DNA from: Curtobacterium sp. VKM Ac-1393
Lineage (GTDB): Bacteria > Actinomycetota > Actinomycetes > Actinomycetales > Microbacteriaceae
Length of the DNA stretch: 64,000 nt
Assembly: GCF_015350995.1 (NCBI RefSeq)
Contig: NZ_JADKRW010000004.1
Span: 372,001-436,000 of the forward strand
Reading direction: 5' to 3'
Part shown: piece after piece, positions 8,512 through 19,767 of the stretch
How the letters are laid out: each line of letters starts with the position of its first letter
Numbering within the stretch: the stretch's first letter is position 1
Position numbers and translations under genes: made by a program
The notes under the pieces: generated by a model
Seen by the model: the letters and a program-made list of their open reading frames with translations, nothing else
The model's database searches: none
What the model was told of the DNA's origin: nothing

Positions 8512-9450
8512 TCAGGGGATGAGCACGATCTTGCCGCGGGTGTGCCGCTGTTCCAGCTGCTCGTAGGCGTCCTGCACCCGGTCGAGCGGGTAGGTCGCTG
8601 CGATCGGCACCTCGACCTCGCCGTTCGCGACCTGCATCGCGAGCGCACCGAGGATCTCCGGGTCGGCGGTGTCCGCGCTGCCGGAGGCCTTCGCACCGAC
8701 CTCGGCAGCGACCTCGAACGCGATGATCGTCTCGATGCGGTCGACCGGCACCCCCAGGGCGATGCCCAGGTGCACGTACTCCGGACCGTAGGTGTCGATG
8801 ACGGCGTCGACGCCGTTGGTGGCGAGCGACGTGATCCGTTCCTGCAGCCCCTCGCCGTAGGCGACCGGCCGGGCACGCTTCGACCGGAGCCACTCGTGGT
8901 TCGCTTCGGACGCGATCGCGATGACGTCGATGCCCTCGTTCGTCAGCAGCTGCGTGACGAACCCGCCGACACCGCCGGCGGCTCCGGACACGACGACGGT
9001 CTCGCCGGGTCGGGGATCGACGGCGCGCACCGCTGCGGCCGCGGTCGTCGCGACGACGTCGAGCCCGCCAGCGACGGTCCAGTCGAGCAGGCGCGGCTTC
9101 TGCACGACCTGCTCGGCCGGCACCGACACGTACTCGGCCTGGCTGGCGCGGTCCCACGACCACCCGAGGACCTCTTCGCCCTCGTCGACGCCGTCGACCC
9201 CGTCACCGACGGCCACGACGATGCCGGCGAAGTCCGTGCCCTGACCGGACGGCAGGGCATCGGCTGACCCGCCGTCGAACAGGCCCTGTCGGATCGCGGA
9301 CTCGCCCGGGTTGATGCCGGCGGCGCGGACCCGCACGAGCACCCGGCCGGGTGCGACCTCGGGCACGGGGACCTCGGCGACGTGCAGCACGGAGCGGTCA
9401 CCCCACTCGTCGAAGCGGACAGCGCGCATGGTCTCCGGGATCTCAGCCAT
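8512..9450 (-). CDS. NADP-dependent medium-chain oxidoreductase (quinone oxidoreductase type)
   Basis: 312 aa. GroES-like N-terminal domain (about 1-125) followed by a Rossmann domain with the AAGGVGGF nucleotide loop of NADPH-dependent MDR enzymes (about 155). No zinc-binding cysteine cluster is present, so this is a zinc-free quinone/enone reductase type. Substrate is unknown. ATG 9450 begins the conserved MRAVRFDEWGD region and has TACCGT 8 nt upstream. Divergent from the shikimate-dehydrogenase-like gene. Confidence 0.85.
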   Translation of the reverse strand: MAEIPETMRAVRFDEWGDRSVLHVAEVPVPEVAPGRVLVRVRAAGINPGESAIRQGLFDGGSADALPSGQGTDFAGIVVAVGDGVDGVDEGEEVLGWSWDRASQAEYVSVPAEQVVQKPRLLDWTVAGGLDVVATTAAAAVRAVDPRPGETVVVSGAAGGVGGFVTQLLTNEGIDVIAIASEANHEWLRSKRARPVAYGEGLQERITSLATNGVDAVIDTYGPEYVHLGIALGVPVDRIETIIAFEVAAEVGAKASGSADTADPEILGALAMQVANGEVEVPIAATYPLDRVQDAYEQLEQRHTRGKIVLIP

Positions 9451-9529
9451 AGCCTCCGACGGTACCCCCGAGCTCGGCGAACGGCCCGTGTGGACCGCTC
9501 CATCGCCGTGACGGTGGGAGACTGACGGC

Positions 9530-10348
9530 ATGCCCATCCTCAACAAGGACATGCAGGTCTGCATGTCGCTCGCGGCCCGACCGAGCAACATCGGCACCCG
9601 GTTCCACAACTTCCTGTACGACGAGCTCGGGCTGAACTTCCTGTACAAGGCGTTCACGACGACCGACCTGCCCGGCGCCGTCGCCGGCATCCGCGCGCTC
9701 GGCATCCGCGGCTGCTCGGTGTCGATGCCCTTCAAGGAAGCGATCATCGCGCTCGTCGACCACATCGAGGAGTCCGCAGCAGCGATCCAGTCGGTGAACA
9801 CGGTCGTCAACGACCACGGTGTGCTCACCGCCTCGAACACCGACTACGAGGCGATCGCCGCGCTGCTCGGTTCGCACGGCGTCGACACGTCGTCGCGCGT
9901 GCTGCTCCGTGGCTCCGGCGGCATGGCGAAGGCGGTCACCGCAGCGTTCCGTGGGGCCGGCTTCGACCGGCTGACGGTCGTCGCCCGCAACGAGACCACC
10001 GGCCCTGCGCTCGCATCGCAGTACGGCTACGAGTGGGTCGCCGAGGAGCACGAGGCGGGGGAGACCGAGCTGGTCGTCAACGTCACGCCCCTCGGCATGC
10101 GCGGTGACCAGCAGGACGCGCTGGCCTTCGCACAGGACCGGATCGAGGCGGCGCACACCGTGTTCGACGTGGTCGCGTTCCCCTCGGAGACCCCGCTCGT
10201 GCTCGCCGGCCGCCAGGCCGGCAAGCACGTCATCACGGGCGCCGAGGTCATCGCGCTGCAGGCCGCGCGCCAGTTCGAGCGCTACACCGGCGTCGCGCTG
10301 ACGGACGACCAGGTGGCGCGCGCCAGCGAGTTCTCGCGCGCCGAGTAG
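9530..10348 (+). CDS. shikimate 5-dehydrogenase-like protein (SdhL/HI0607 type)
   Basis: 272 aa. The catalytic lysine lies in SVSMPFKE and the aspartate in SNTDYEA, and the nucleotide site is GSGGMAKA (in place of the usual GAGGA). The opening NKDMQVCMSLAARPSN is that of the shikimate-dehydrogenase-like subfamily known from Haemophilus HI0607, which has weak shikimate activity and an unsettled role. It is therefore probably not the biosynthetic AroE. GGGAG lies about 10 nt before the ATG. Followed by a palindromic repeat at its 3' end. Confidence 0.82.
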   Translation: MPILNKDMQVCMSLAARPSNIGTRFHNFLYDELGLNFLYKAFTTTDLPGAVAGIRALGIRGCSVSMPFKEAIIALVDHIEESAAAIQSVNTVVNDHGVLTASNTDYEAIAALLGSHGVDTSSRVLLRGSGGMAKAVTAAFRGAGFDRLTVVARNETTGPALASQYGYEWVAEEHEAGETELVVNVTPLGMRGDQQDALAFAQDRIEAAHTVFDVVAFPSETPLVLAGRQAGKHVITGAEVIALQAARQFERYTGVALTDDQVARASEFSRAE

Positions 10349-10357
10349 TCGACGCGA

Positions 10358-10417
10358 CCACAGGGTGGACGGGAGGCACGTGGCGGCGTCGCCACGGGCC
10401 TCCCGTCCGCCCTGTGG
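10358..10417. terminator. family A palindrome, copy 1; bidirectional terminator candidate
   Basis: Core GGACGGGAGGC-CGTGGCGGCG faces CGCCACGGGCCTCCCGTCC (10367-10408), extended by CCACAGGG and CCCTGTGG arms to about 60 bp. It separates convergent genes (shikimate-dehydrogenase-like, + strand; SRPBCC protein, - strand). There is no U-tract. One of eight copies in the window. Confidence 0.7.
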
Positions 10418-10424
10418 GGACGTC

Positions 10425-10868
10425 TCAGGCGTCCGTCGCGCGTCCGACGGCCACCCACCCGAGACGGCGCAGCGTCTCGTGGTTGCGGACCCAGAGCACC
10501 GGCTCGAGCAGGAAGCGCGGCACCCACGACCCCGGGCCCGCGACCGCCTGCTCGACGATGGTGACCTTGCACCCCTTGCGGTGCGGCTCGACCGACAGGT
10601 CGACGCGTGCTTCGCCGAGCGGCCACCCCTTCGGCTGGATCACCATGCGGTGCGGGGCATCCCACTCGAGCATCGTCGTCACGTCGTCGATGACCAGCGG
10701 CCAGACACCGAACGAGTGGTGCAGACGTGTGCCCACCGCCGGCCACCCGGCGTCCTGGCCGCGCATCCGGGCGGCACCGACGACCCACGTCGTGAAGAGC
10801 CAGCCGTCGGCGAGCACGTCGAAGACGTCCTCCGGCGAGCAGTGCATGATGCGGACGTTCTTCGACAT
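10425..10868 (-). CDS. SRPBCC (START/polyketide-cyclase-like) family protein
   Basis: 147 aa. The sequence fits a helix-grip SRPBCC fold: N-terminal beta strand SKNVRIMHCSPEDVFDVLADG, central HHSFGVWPLVIDDVTTMLEWD and a long C-terminal helix. Such proteins bind hydrophobic ligands; the ligand is unknown. The start lies 5 nt after the stop of the FAD oxidoreductase gene, so the two form an operon and may act together on a lipid or isoprenoid. Ends at the family A palindrome. Confidence 0.75.
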   Translation of the reverse strand: MSKNVRIMHCSPEDVFDVLADGWLFTTWVVGAARMRGQDAGWPAVGTRLHHSFGVWPLVIDDVTTMLEWDAPHRMVIQPKGWPLGEARVDLSVEPHRKGCKVTIVEQAVAGPGSWVPRFLLEPVLWVRNHETLRRLGWVAVGRATDA

Positions 10869-10873
10869 GGTGA

Positions 10874-13405
<2,532 letters not shown>

Positions 13406-13447
13406 CGCGGGTGCGCCGGAGCGGCGGGGAGCGGACGAGGGCCCTCG

Positions 13448-13975
13448 TCAGAGGAGCAGACCGTAGACCGCGACGTCGGCCCGCACCGGCCCGAGCGGCA
13501 GCGCCCCACGCAGGGTGCCCTCGTGCACGAAGCCGAGCCGCTCGGCGAGGGCGCGACTGCGGACGTTGTCGGCGCCGGTCCGGATCTCGAGCCGTGCGGA
13601 ATCGCGAGCCCGCGCGACCTCGACCAGGACGTTCGCCGCCCGCCGGGCGACACCCCGGCCCTCCTGTCCGGCGTCCACCCAGTAGCCGAGGGATGCCTGC
13701 CCCAGGTAGGGGTCGAAGGTGAGCGAGGCCACCCCGACGATGCGGTCGTCGGAGCGGATGACGCAGGGGAGCGCACGGTCCATCGCGAACTGCCCGAGCA
13801 GCCGCTCGGTGTGCAGCCCGATGGTCTCGTGGTCCTGCGGGTCCCACGCCCACGGTTCGGCGGCACGGAGCCGATCGAGGTTCGCGCGCACGAGTCCGAG
13901 CACCGGGTCGACCGTCGTCAGGTCGCGCAGCGTGAGCATGTACCCGTCGCCGAGGTCCCGCCCGAATGCCGCCAC
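13448..13975 (-). CDS. GNAT-family N-acetyltransferase (RimJ/RimL-like)
   Basis: 175 aa. The acetyl-CoA site is seen in AGQEGRGVARRAANVLVE (about residues 104-121, QxxGxG/A form), followed by the LEIRTGADNVRSRALAERLGF segment typical of ribosomal-protein-alanine acetyltransferase-like enzymes. Substrate unknown. Start GTG at 13975 with TAGTCT 7 nt upstream. Stands alone between a small membrane protein gene and the MacB-like ABC operon. Confidence 0.83.
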   Translation of the reverse strand: MAAFGRDLGDGYMLTLRDLTTVDPVLGLVRANLDRLRAAEPWAWDPQDHETIGLHTERLLGQFAMDRALPCVIRSDDRIVGVASLTFDPYLGQASLGYWVDAGQEGRGVARRAANVLVEVARARDSARLEIRTGADNVRSRALAERLGFVHEGTLRGALPLGPVRADVAVYGLLL

Positions 13976-14001
13976 CCGTCAGAGACTAGGCACACCGGGC
14001 T

Positions 14002-15279
14002 CTACTCGTACCGGAGCGCCTCGATCGGGTTCTGCCGCGCGGCGCGGCGCGCGGGGAGCGTGCCGGCGAGGAACGCGATGAACATGACGACGAGGATGAT
14101 CGTCGCCACCGAACTCGGCGCGAACTGCATGATCTGCAGCCCGGGCAGGTCCTTGAGCAGCGTGCCGGCGAGCACGTTCGAGATGCCCGTGCCGAGCAGG
14201 ATCGCGACCCCGGCGCCGATCGCGCTGCCGAGGAACCCGATGAAGACCGCCTCGAGCGAGAACAGCGTGTAGACCTTGCCGCCGCCCATGCCCATCGCCT
14301 TCATCAGGCCGATCTCGCGGGTGCGTTCCTGCACGCTCATCAGCAGCGTGTTGATGATGCCGAAGCCCGCAGCCACCAGGGCGATCACGGCGAACGCGTT
14401 GAGGACCCCGACGATGCCGCTGATCACGGTCTGGAACTGGCCGAGCTGGTCCTGGATGGTCTGCCCGAGGAAGCCGTCGTCCGACAGCGCCTTCTTGACC
14501 GTGGTCGTGGACGCGCCGGAGTCGAGCGTCGCGGTGGCGCTGGCGTACGAGGTCGCGATCGAGGCCGGCTTGCCGACCTCTTGTGCGGCCTGCATCGCGT
14601 CGGTGAGGGCCGCGTTCGCCCCGGCACCGCCGCCGAACAGCGACTCGTTCTGCACACCGACCACCGTGGCGGTGAGGGTGTGCTCCTTGCCCTGGTAGTC
14701 GTCGACCGCGAAGGTGAGTTCCTTGCCGACGGCTGCCTTCGCGCTGCCGAGTCCGAGGTTCTTCAGGTAGTTCGTCGGCAGGAGCACCTGGTTCGCGTCG
14801 GTGTCGTCGTCGAGCTGCTTCCCGCTCGCCAGGTCGGCGTCGAGTTCGCCAGCGTTGGCGGTCAGGGACACGACGTACTTGCCGTCGTCACCGTGCTCGG
14901 CGTACTTCGGCGCCAGGGCGACCGCCGGTCGGACGGACCCGATACCGTCGGTCTTCTTGATGGTGTCGACGTCGGACTGCGACAGGTACGAGAACGACGC
15001 CGGACCGCGGTCGACGCTCTGGCCGGACTCGTCGGGGTCGTACTTCGCCGGGCCGCTGTCGGTCGAGGCGGTGTCGACGGCCTTCGTGATCGTCAGGGAC
15101 CCGGTGTCGCCGATCGACGAGACCTGGGTGTCGATGTAGTTGCTGACACCCGTGCCGATCGCCGAGGTCAGCGTGATCGTGAAGGCGCCGATGAAGATCG
15201 CGATGACCGTCAGGGTCGTCCGCAGCTTCGACCGGAAGGTGTTCGCGACCGCGGTGCGGAGCAGGTCGAGGAAGTTCAT
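14002..15279 (-). CDS. MacB/FtsX-type ABC transporter permease
   Basis: 425 aa. An N-terminal transmembrane helix (about 18-42, TLTVIAIFIGAFTITLTSAIG) precedes a large extracytoplasmic domain, then three C-terminal helices (about 290-410) of the FtsX domain ending in PARRAARQNPIEALRYE. This architecture belongs to MacB-like mechanotransmission transporters rather than classical substrate-channel ABC transporters. Start overlaps the ATPase stop by 4 nt, so the pair is one operon. Substrate unknown; a TetR regulator is divergent. Confidence 0.87.
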   Translation of the reverse strand: MNFLDLLRTAVANTFRSKLRTTLTVIAIFIGAFTITLTSAIGTGVSNYIDTQVSSIGDTGSLTITKAVDTASTDSGPAKYDPDESGQSVDRGPASFSYLSQSDVDTIKKTDGIGSVRPAVALAPKYAEHGDDGKYVVSLTANAGELDADLASGKQLDDDTDANQVLLPTNYLKNLGLGSAKAAVGKELTFAVDDYQGKEHTLTATVVGVQNESLFGGGAGANAALTDAMQAAQEVGKPASIATSYASATATLDSGASTTTVKKALSDDGFLGQTIQDQLGQFQTVISGIVGVLNAFAVIALVAAGFGIINTLLMSVQERTREIGLMKAMGMGGGKVYTLFSLEAVFIGFLGSAIGAGVAILLGTGISNVLAGTLLKDLPGLQIMQFAPSSVATIILVVMFIAFLAGTLPARRAARQNPIEALRYE

Positions 15280-16022
15280 GCGGAGTGCCTTCCGTGGGTG
15301 GCCTGCTGGTCGTCGGGTGCGCCGGCAGTCGGCACGCTGTCCGATCCGCCGACGATGAGCCCGTCGCGGACGTTGACGCTGCGGTCGCACCGGGCCGCGA
15401 GTTCTTCGTCGTGCGTGACCACGACGAGCGTGATCCCCCGTTCGCGCTGCAGTCCGAACAGCATGTCCTCGACCACCTGCCCGGTGTTCGTGTCGAGGTT
15501 GCCGGTCGGTTCGTCGGCGAAGATGACGCTCGGCTCGCCGACCAGCGCGCGTGCGATCACCACGCGCTGCTTCTGCCCGCCGGACAGGTCGTTGGCGTCG
15601 TTCTTCGCCTTGTCGGCCAGACCGAGGGAGTCGAGCGCCGCCATGCCGCGGCGCTTGCGCTCGGCTCCGGAGACGCCGGCGATCTTCAGCGGCAGCACGA
15701 CGTTGTCGAGCACCGAGGTCTTGGGGGTCAGGAAGAACTGCTGGAACACGAACCCGAAGGTGCTGTTGCGCGTCCGGTTCACCTGCCGCGCACCGAGCGT
15801 CGCCGCGTCGGTTCCGTCGAGCAGGACCTGCCCGGTCGACGGCTTGTCGAGCAGCGCGAGCAGGTGCATGAGCGTCGACTTGCCCGATCCGGACTTGCCG
15901 ACGATCGCCAGGCTCTCGCCCTGGTGCACCTGGAGCGACACCCCCTTGAGCGCGTCGAACCGCGTCGGGCCTCGGCCGTAGGTCCTGGCGAGGTCACGGG
16001 CCTCGAGCACGGGAGTGGTCAT
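15276..16022 (-). CDS. ABC transporter ATP-binding protein (MacB/LolD type)
   Basis: 248 aa. Walker A GKSGSGKST, signature LSGGQKQR and Walker B VIFADEPTGNLD are intact, with the G-N-L-D variant typical of the MacB/LolD branch. It powers the permease encoded immediately downstream (4-nt overlap). ATG 16022 begins MTTPVLEARDLARTYG; longer upstream readings lie over the divergent promoter and lack family sequence. Confidence 0.9.
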   Translation of the reverse strand: MTTPVLEARDLARTYGRGPTRFDALKGVSLQVHQGESLAIVGKSGSGKSTLMHLLALLDKPSTGQVLLDGTDAATLGARQVNRTRNSTFGFVFQQFFLTPKTSVLDNVVLPLKIAGVSGAERKRRGMAALDSLGLADKAKNDANDLSGGQKQRVVIARALVGEPSVIFADEPTGNLDTNTGQVVEDMLFGLQRERGITLVVVTHDEELAARCDRSVNVRDGLIVGGSDSVPTAGAPDDQQATHGRHSA

Positions 16023-16066
16023 GGCCCCACCGTAGTGTCCACTGCACGACTGCAAGTTTGCGTTTG

Positions 16067-16095
16067 CTGTAAACCATGTGACGTTCCGGTTACAG
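16067..16095. promoter_or_regulatory. candidate TetR operator, CTGTAAACC / GGTTACAG
   Basis: An inverted repeat with arms CTGTAAACC (16067-16075) and GGTTACAG (16088-16095) sits in the 80-bp divergent region between the ABC operon and the TetR gene, just 7 nt before the TetR start codon. Position and symmetry suit an autoregulatory TetR site controlling both directions. Inference. Confidence 0.5.
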
Positions 16096-16102
16096 TCGGG
16101 CC

Positions 16103-16732
16103 ATGCCCGACACCGCGCCCGCCACCGAGATGGGACTGCGCGACCGCAAGCGCATCGAGACACGCCACCGCATCGCGGAGGCGGCTCGGTCCCTCGCGCT
16201 CGAGCAGGACATCGACCGCACCACGATCGAGCAGATCGCCGCACGCGCCGAGGTGTCTCCCCGCACGTTCTTCAACTACTTCGAGAGCAAGGAGGACGCG
16301 GTCCTCGGACACACCGAGCTCGACCTGGCCGCCGACACCCTGGCGGCACACCTGGAGACCGTGGCGGGGGAGTCGGCAGCGCAGGCCGTGGTCGACCTGG
16401 CGTTCCTGGTGTTCGGGTCGTCGTTCGGCGACGAGCGCGAGCGGCTCGCCCGGAAAGAGGTCATCGTTCGGTTCCCGCAGCTCATGCGCCGCCAGGTCAG
16501 CCGGATGACGACCGTGGCCGAGGCGATGACGGGTGCGGTGCGCACGATCCTCGAGCGCGACCCGGCGTGGGGTCCGGACGCCGCGACCCCGCAGGCCGCC
16601 GAGATGCTGCTCGGCATGTGCATGACCGGGCTGCGGAGTTCGGCGCGGCACGAGGGTTCCGACCCGGAAGAGGTCCGCGCCCGCGTCGTCGCGTCGATCC
16701 GCGACACGGCTGCGCGCATCACGGCTTCGTGA
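16103..16732 (+). CDS. TetR-family transcriptional regulator
   Basis: 209 aa. N-terminal HTH (about 12-60: RIAEAARSLALEQDIDRTTIEQIAARAEVSPRTFFNYFESKEDAVLG) is a clear TetR domain; the C-terminal helical ligand domain is not assignable to a known inducer. Divergent from the MacB-like ABC pair and so likely its repressor, a common drug-export arrangement. Its last 14 nt overlap the 3' end of the betaine-binding protein gene on the other strand. Confidence 0.88.
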   Translation: MPDTAPATEMGLRDRKRIETRHRIAEAARSLALEQDIDRTTIEQIAARAEVSPRTFFNYFESKEDAVLGHTELDLAADTLAAHLETVAGESAAQAVVDLAFLVFGSSFGDERERLARKEVIVRFPQLMRRQVSRMTTVAEAMTGAVRTILERDPAWGPDAATPQAAEMLLGMCMTGLRSSARHEGSDPEEVRARVVASIRDTAARITAS

Positions 16733-17735
16733 TGAAGCCCTCCTTCACCATCCAGTCGAACGCGACGTCGGCCGGCTCACGTCCCTCGACGTCGACCTGA
16801 CGGTTCAGTTCCTGCAGCACCGCGTCGGTCAGCTTCGGCGAGATCTGGTCGTAGACGTCCGCCAGCTGCGGGTACTCCTTCAGCGTTGCCGAGTCGAGCA
16901 CCGGGGCGACGTTGTAGGCCGGGAAGAACCCCTTGTCGTCCTCGAGCACGGTCAGACCGAGTGACTTGATGCGGCCGTCGGTGGTGAACACCTCGCCGAA
17001 GTTGCACTTGCCGCGGTCGGTGGCCGTGTAGACCGTGCCGGTGTCGAGGATGCTCACGTTGTCGCTGGGGATCCCGTTCTCCCCCGTACCGCCGAGCTCC
17101 AAGCCGTACTTCTTGAGCATCGGCTTGAACCCGTCGGCGCGCGAGTTGAACTCGGACTCGACGCAGAAGGTGCGCTGGTCGACCGGCAGCTTCGCGATGT
17201 CGGACAGGGTCGTGACGTCGCCGAGCTCCTTGACCGCCTCGTCCCGCACCGCGAACGCGTAGGTGTTGTTCATCGGCGCCGGGTCGAGCCAGGTGAGCCC
17301 GTTGCCGGCGTCCTCCTTCTTGACCGCTTCCCACTGCTCGGTCTTGTCCGGGATCCCCTCGGCGTGGCCCATGTAGGTCAGCCACGCGGTGCCGGTGTAC
17401 TCGTACGTCATGTCCGCGTCGTGCGTGGTCATGAGCTGCCGGGCGGGGACGCTCCCGGGCACGTTCGTCTCGTCGGTGACGTCGAACCCGGCGGCCTTCG
17501 CGGCGAGCACGGCGACCTTGCCGAGCACGAGCTGCTCGGTGAAGTTCTTCGACGTCACGGTGATGTGAGCGCCGGCCGGCAGGTCGTCGATGCGCTGGAT
17601 CGTGCCCGGTCCGGCTTCGGGGACGAACGACGTCGCGGGCTGCAGACCGCAACCGGTCAGCACGAGCGCGGTCGCACCGGCGACGAACGCCGCTGCTCCG
17701 ACCCGTGTACGGGTGCGGCGGGTACGGCGGTTCAT
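16719..17735 (-). CDS. glycine betaine/carnitine-type ABC substrate-binding lipoprotein
   Basis: 338 aa. A signal peptide ends in a lipobox (LVLTGC, cysteine about residue 29), so the protein is probably lipid-anchored. The mature part is an OpuAC/ProX-type domain: ITVTSKNFTEQLVLGKVAVL and later RADGFKPMLKKYGL. It captures quaternary-amine osmoprotectants for the importer. Last gene of a four-gene operon (permease, ATPase, permease, binding protein). The stop overlaps the convergent TetR gene by 14 nt. Confidence 0.88.
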   Translation of the reverse strand: MNRRTRRTRTRVGAAAFVAGATALVLTGCGLQPATSFVPEAGPGTIQRIDDLPAGAHITVTSKNFTEQLVLGKVAVLAAKAAGFDVTDETNVPGSVPARQLMTTHDADMTYEYTGTAWLTYMGHAEGIPDKTEQWEAVKKEDAGNGLTWLDPAPMNNTYAFAVRDEAVKELGDVTTLSDIAKLPVDQRTFCVESEFNSRADGFKPMLKKYGLELGGTGENGIPSDNVSILDTGTVYTATDRGKCNFGEVFTTDGRIKSLGLTVLEDDKGFFPAYNVAPVLDSATLKEYPQLADVYDQISPKLTDAVLQELNRQVDVEGREPADVAFDWMVKEGFITKP

Positions 17736-18493
17736 CGGAGTCCCTTCGGACGGGCGACCGTCTCGACCACACGGCCGAGCCAGTCGATGGAGAGGGCGAG
17801 CAGGGCGACCAGCAGTGCCCCGGCGACGAGCACCTTCGGCAGGAACAGCGACACACCCGTCGTGATGAGCAGGCCGAGGCCACCCGCGCCGATGAAGGTC
17901 GCCAGGCTCGCGGTCCCGACGAGCAGCACCAGAGCGGTCCGGATGCCGGAGAGCATGACGGGCACCGCGAGCGGCAGTTCGACGCGCATCAGCACGCTGA
18001 AGGCGCTCATCCCCATGCCGCGGCCGGCCTCGACCAGCCGGGAGTCGACACTCTGCACGCCGATCATGGTGTTCCGGAGCACCGGCAGGATGGCGTACAG
18101 GACGAGGGCGACGACCGCAGACCACGAGTTCAGGCCGAGCCACGCTCCGAGGAGCACGATCAAGCCGACGGCGGGGGCCGCCTGCCCGAAGTTCGCGACG
18201 GCGAGCACGTACGGGCTCGCCCGGCGGAGTGGCCCACGGGTGAGCACGATGCCGAGCGGGATGCCGATGACGAGCACGAGCACCGTCGCCTGCAGGGTCA
18301 GCACGAGGTGCTGCCCGGTCAGGTCGAGGATGTCCGACGGGTTGAGCGTCGTGCGCTCCGTCGGGGTGAGGTCGGCCGTGGCGAGCCAGATCGCGAACCC
18401 GGCCAGCACGACCAGGATCGCGATCGGCTGGAACAGCAGGCCCTTCCAGGACGTGCTGGCGCCGGTGGCGGGCCCGGCGGCGACAGCACTCAC
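17732..18493 (-). CDS. osmoprotectant ABC transporter permease (OpuBB/ProW type)
   Basis: 253 aa with about six transmembrane helices and the EAA-loop region DSRLVEAGRGMGMSAFSVLMRVELP that contacts the ATPase. GTG at 18493 overlaps the ATPase stop (GTGA); its own stop overlaps the binding-protein start by 4 nt. Pairs with the other permease of this operon (19754-20401) to form a heterodimeric channel, as in OpuB/OpuC systems. Confidence 0.88.
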   Translation of the reverse strand: MSAVAAGPATGASTSWKGLLFQPIAILVVLAGFAIWLATADLTPTERTTLNPSDILDLTGQHLVLTLQATVLVLVIGIPLGIVLTRGPLRRASPYVLAVANFGQAAPAVGLIVLLGAWLGLNSWSAVVALVLYAILPVLRNTMIGVQSVDSRLVEAGRGMGMSAFSVLMRVELPLAVPVMLSGIRTALVLLVGTASLATFIGAGGLGLLITTGVSLFLPKVLVAGALLVALLALSIDWLGRVVETVARPKGLR

Positions 18494-19767
18494 AGGTCTT
18501 CCCCGGAGGGCGCGATCACGGGCGCGGCCGGGGAGGACGGCAGCGTCTCGATCTGGTTGGTGTTCGTGCCGACGGGCGTGTAGGCCTGGTCGCCGGCGGC
18601 GGTCGCGCGGGAGCGGGTGATCGCCTCCATCACGGTCTCGACCGTGATGACCCCGCGGAACGCGTCGCGACGACCAGTGACGAGTGCGGCACCGGCGCTC
18701 GAGACCAGCATCGTGTCGAGCGCGTCGTTCAGGGTCGCGGCCTCGCCGACGACGGGCAGCCCGGGCTCGACCCCGTCGGGGATGCGCTCGAGGCGCTCGA
18801 GCTGACGGCGCGACGGCCACCCGATCGGACGCTGCCGCTGGTCGACGACGACCGCGTGCTGGTGCCCGCCGGCCTCGTTCATCCGCTGCAGCACGGCCTT
18901 GACCTCTTCGCCGGGGGAGCACGTCACGGCCGACTCGACCTCGACGTCGCGCACCCGGTTCAGCGTGAGCTGCTTCAACCCGGCGCCGGAGCCGATGAAG
19001 TTCTCGACGAACTCGTTCGCCGGCTCGGCCAGGATCCGCTCCGGGGTGTCGTACTGCACGATGTGCGCGCCCTCGGTGAAGATCACGATCCAGTCGCCGA
19101 GCTTCACGGCCTCGTCGAAGTCGTGGCTGACGATGACGATCGTCTTGTGCAACTCCTCTTGGATGCGGAGGAGCTCGTCCTGCAGGCGCTGTCGGGTGAT
19201 CGGGTCGACCGCACCGAACGGCTCGTCCATCAGCAGGACGGGCGGGTCCGCGGCGAGCGCCCGGGCGACGCCGACGCGCTGCTGCTGGCCACCGGAGAGC
19301 TCGCGGGGGTAGCGGTCGCGGTAGGTGTCGGGGTCGAGCGAGACCAGGTCGAGCAGCTCGTCGACGCGTGCCGCGATCTTCTCCTTGGACCAGCCGAGCA
19401 TCTTCGGCACGATCGCGATGTTCGCCGCGACGGTCATGTGCGGGAAGAGCCCGCCTGCCTGGATCACGTAGCCCATCCGTCGACGAAGCTGGTCGGCGTC
19501 GATGCCGGTCACGTCGTCGTCACCGACGACGATGCGGCCCTCGGTCGGTTCGATGAGGCGGTTGATCATCTTGAGTGTGGTCGTCTTGCCGCAGCCGGAC
19601 GGGCCGACGAGCATGACGATCTTGCCGGCCGGGATCTCGAGCGTGATGCCGTCGACCGCGGGCTTCGACTGCCCCGGGTACCGCTTGGTGACCTCGTCGA
19701 GCAGGATGCTGCGGCCGGTGACGTCGTCGGCTGGCGCGGTGGTGGTGGCGGAGTCAGTGCTGGACAC
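18490..19767 (-). CDS. osmoprotectant ABC transporter ATP-binding protein with CBS-like C-terminus
   Basis: 425 aa. ATPase domain (about 20-260) with Walker A GPSGCGKTT, Q-loop, signature LSGGQQQR and Walker B VLLMDEPFGAVD; the TRQRLQDELLRIQEELHKT helix is typical of OpuCA/ProV. Residues about 285-395 form a CBS-pair-like region which in OpuA-type importers gates transport by ionic strength or cyclic di-AMP. Overlaps the upstream permease gene by 14 nt and the downstream one by 4 nt. Confidence 0.92.
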   Translation of the reverse strand: MSSTDSATTTAPADDVTGRSILLDEVTKRYPGQSKPAVDGITLEIPAGKIVMLVGPSGCGKTTTLKMINRLIEPTEGRIVVGDDDVTGIDADQLRRRMGYVIQAGGLFPHMTVAANIAIVPKMLGWSKEKIAARVDELLDLVSLDPDTYRDRYPRELSGGQQQRVGVARALAADPPVLLMDEPFGAVDPITRQRLQDELLRIQEELHKTIVIVSHDFDEAVKLGDWIVIFTEGAHIVQYDTPERILAEPANEFVENFIGSGAGLKQLTLNRVRDVEVESAVTCSPGEEVKAVLQRMNEAGGHQHAVVVDQRQRPIGWPSRRQLERLERIPDGVEPGLPVVGEAATLNDALDTMLVSSAGAALVTGRRDAFRGVITVETVMEAITRSRATAAGDQAYTPVGTNTNQIETLPSSPAAPVIAPSGEDL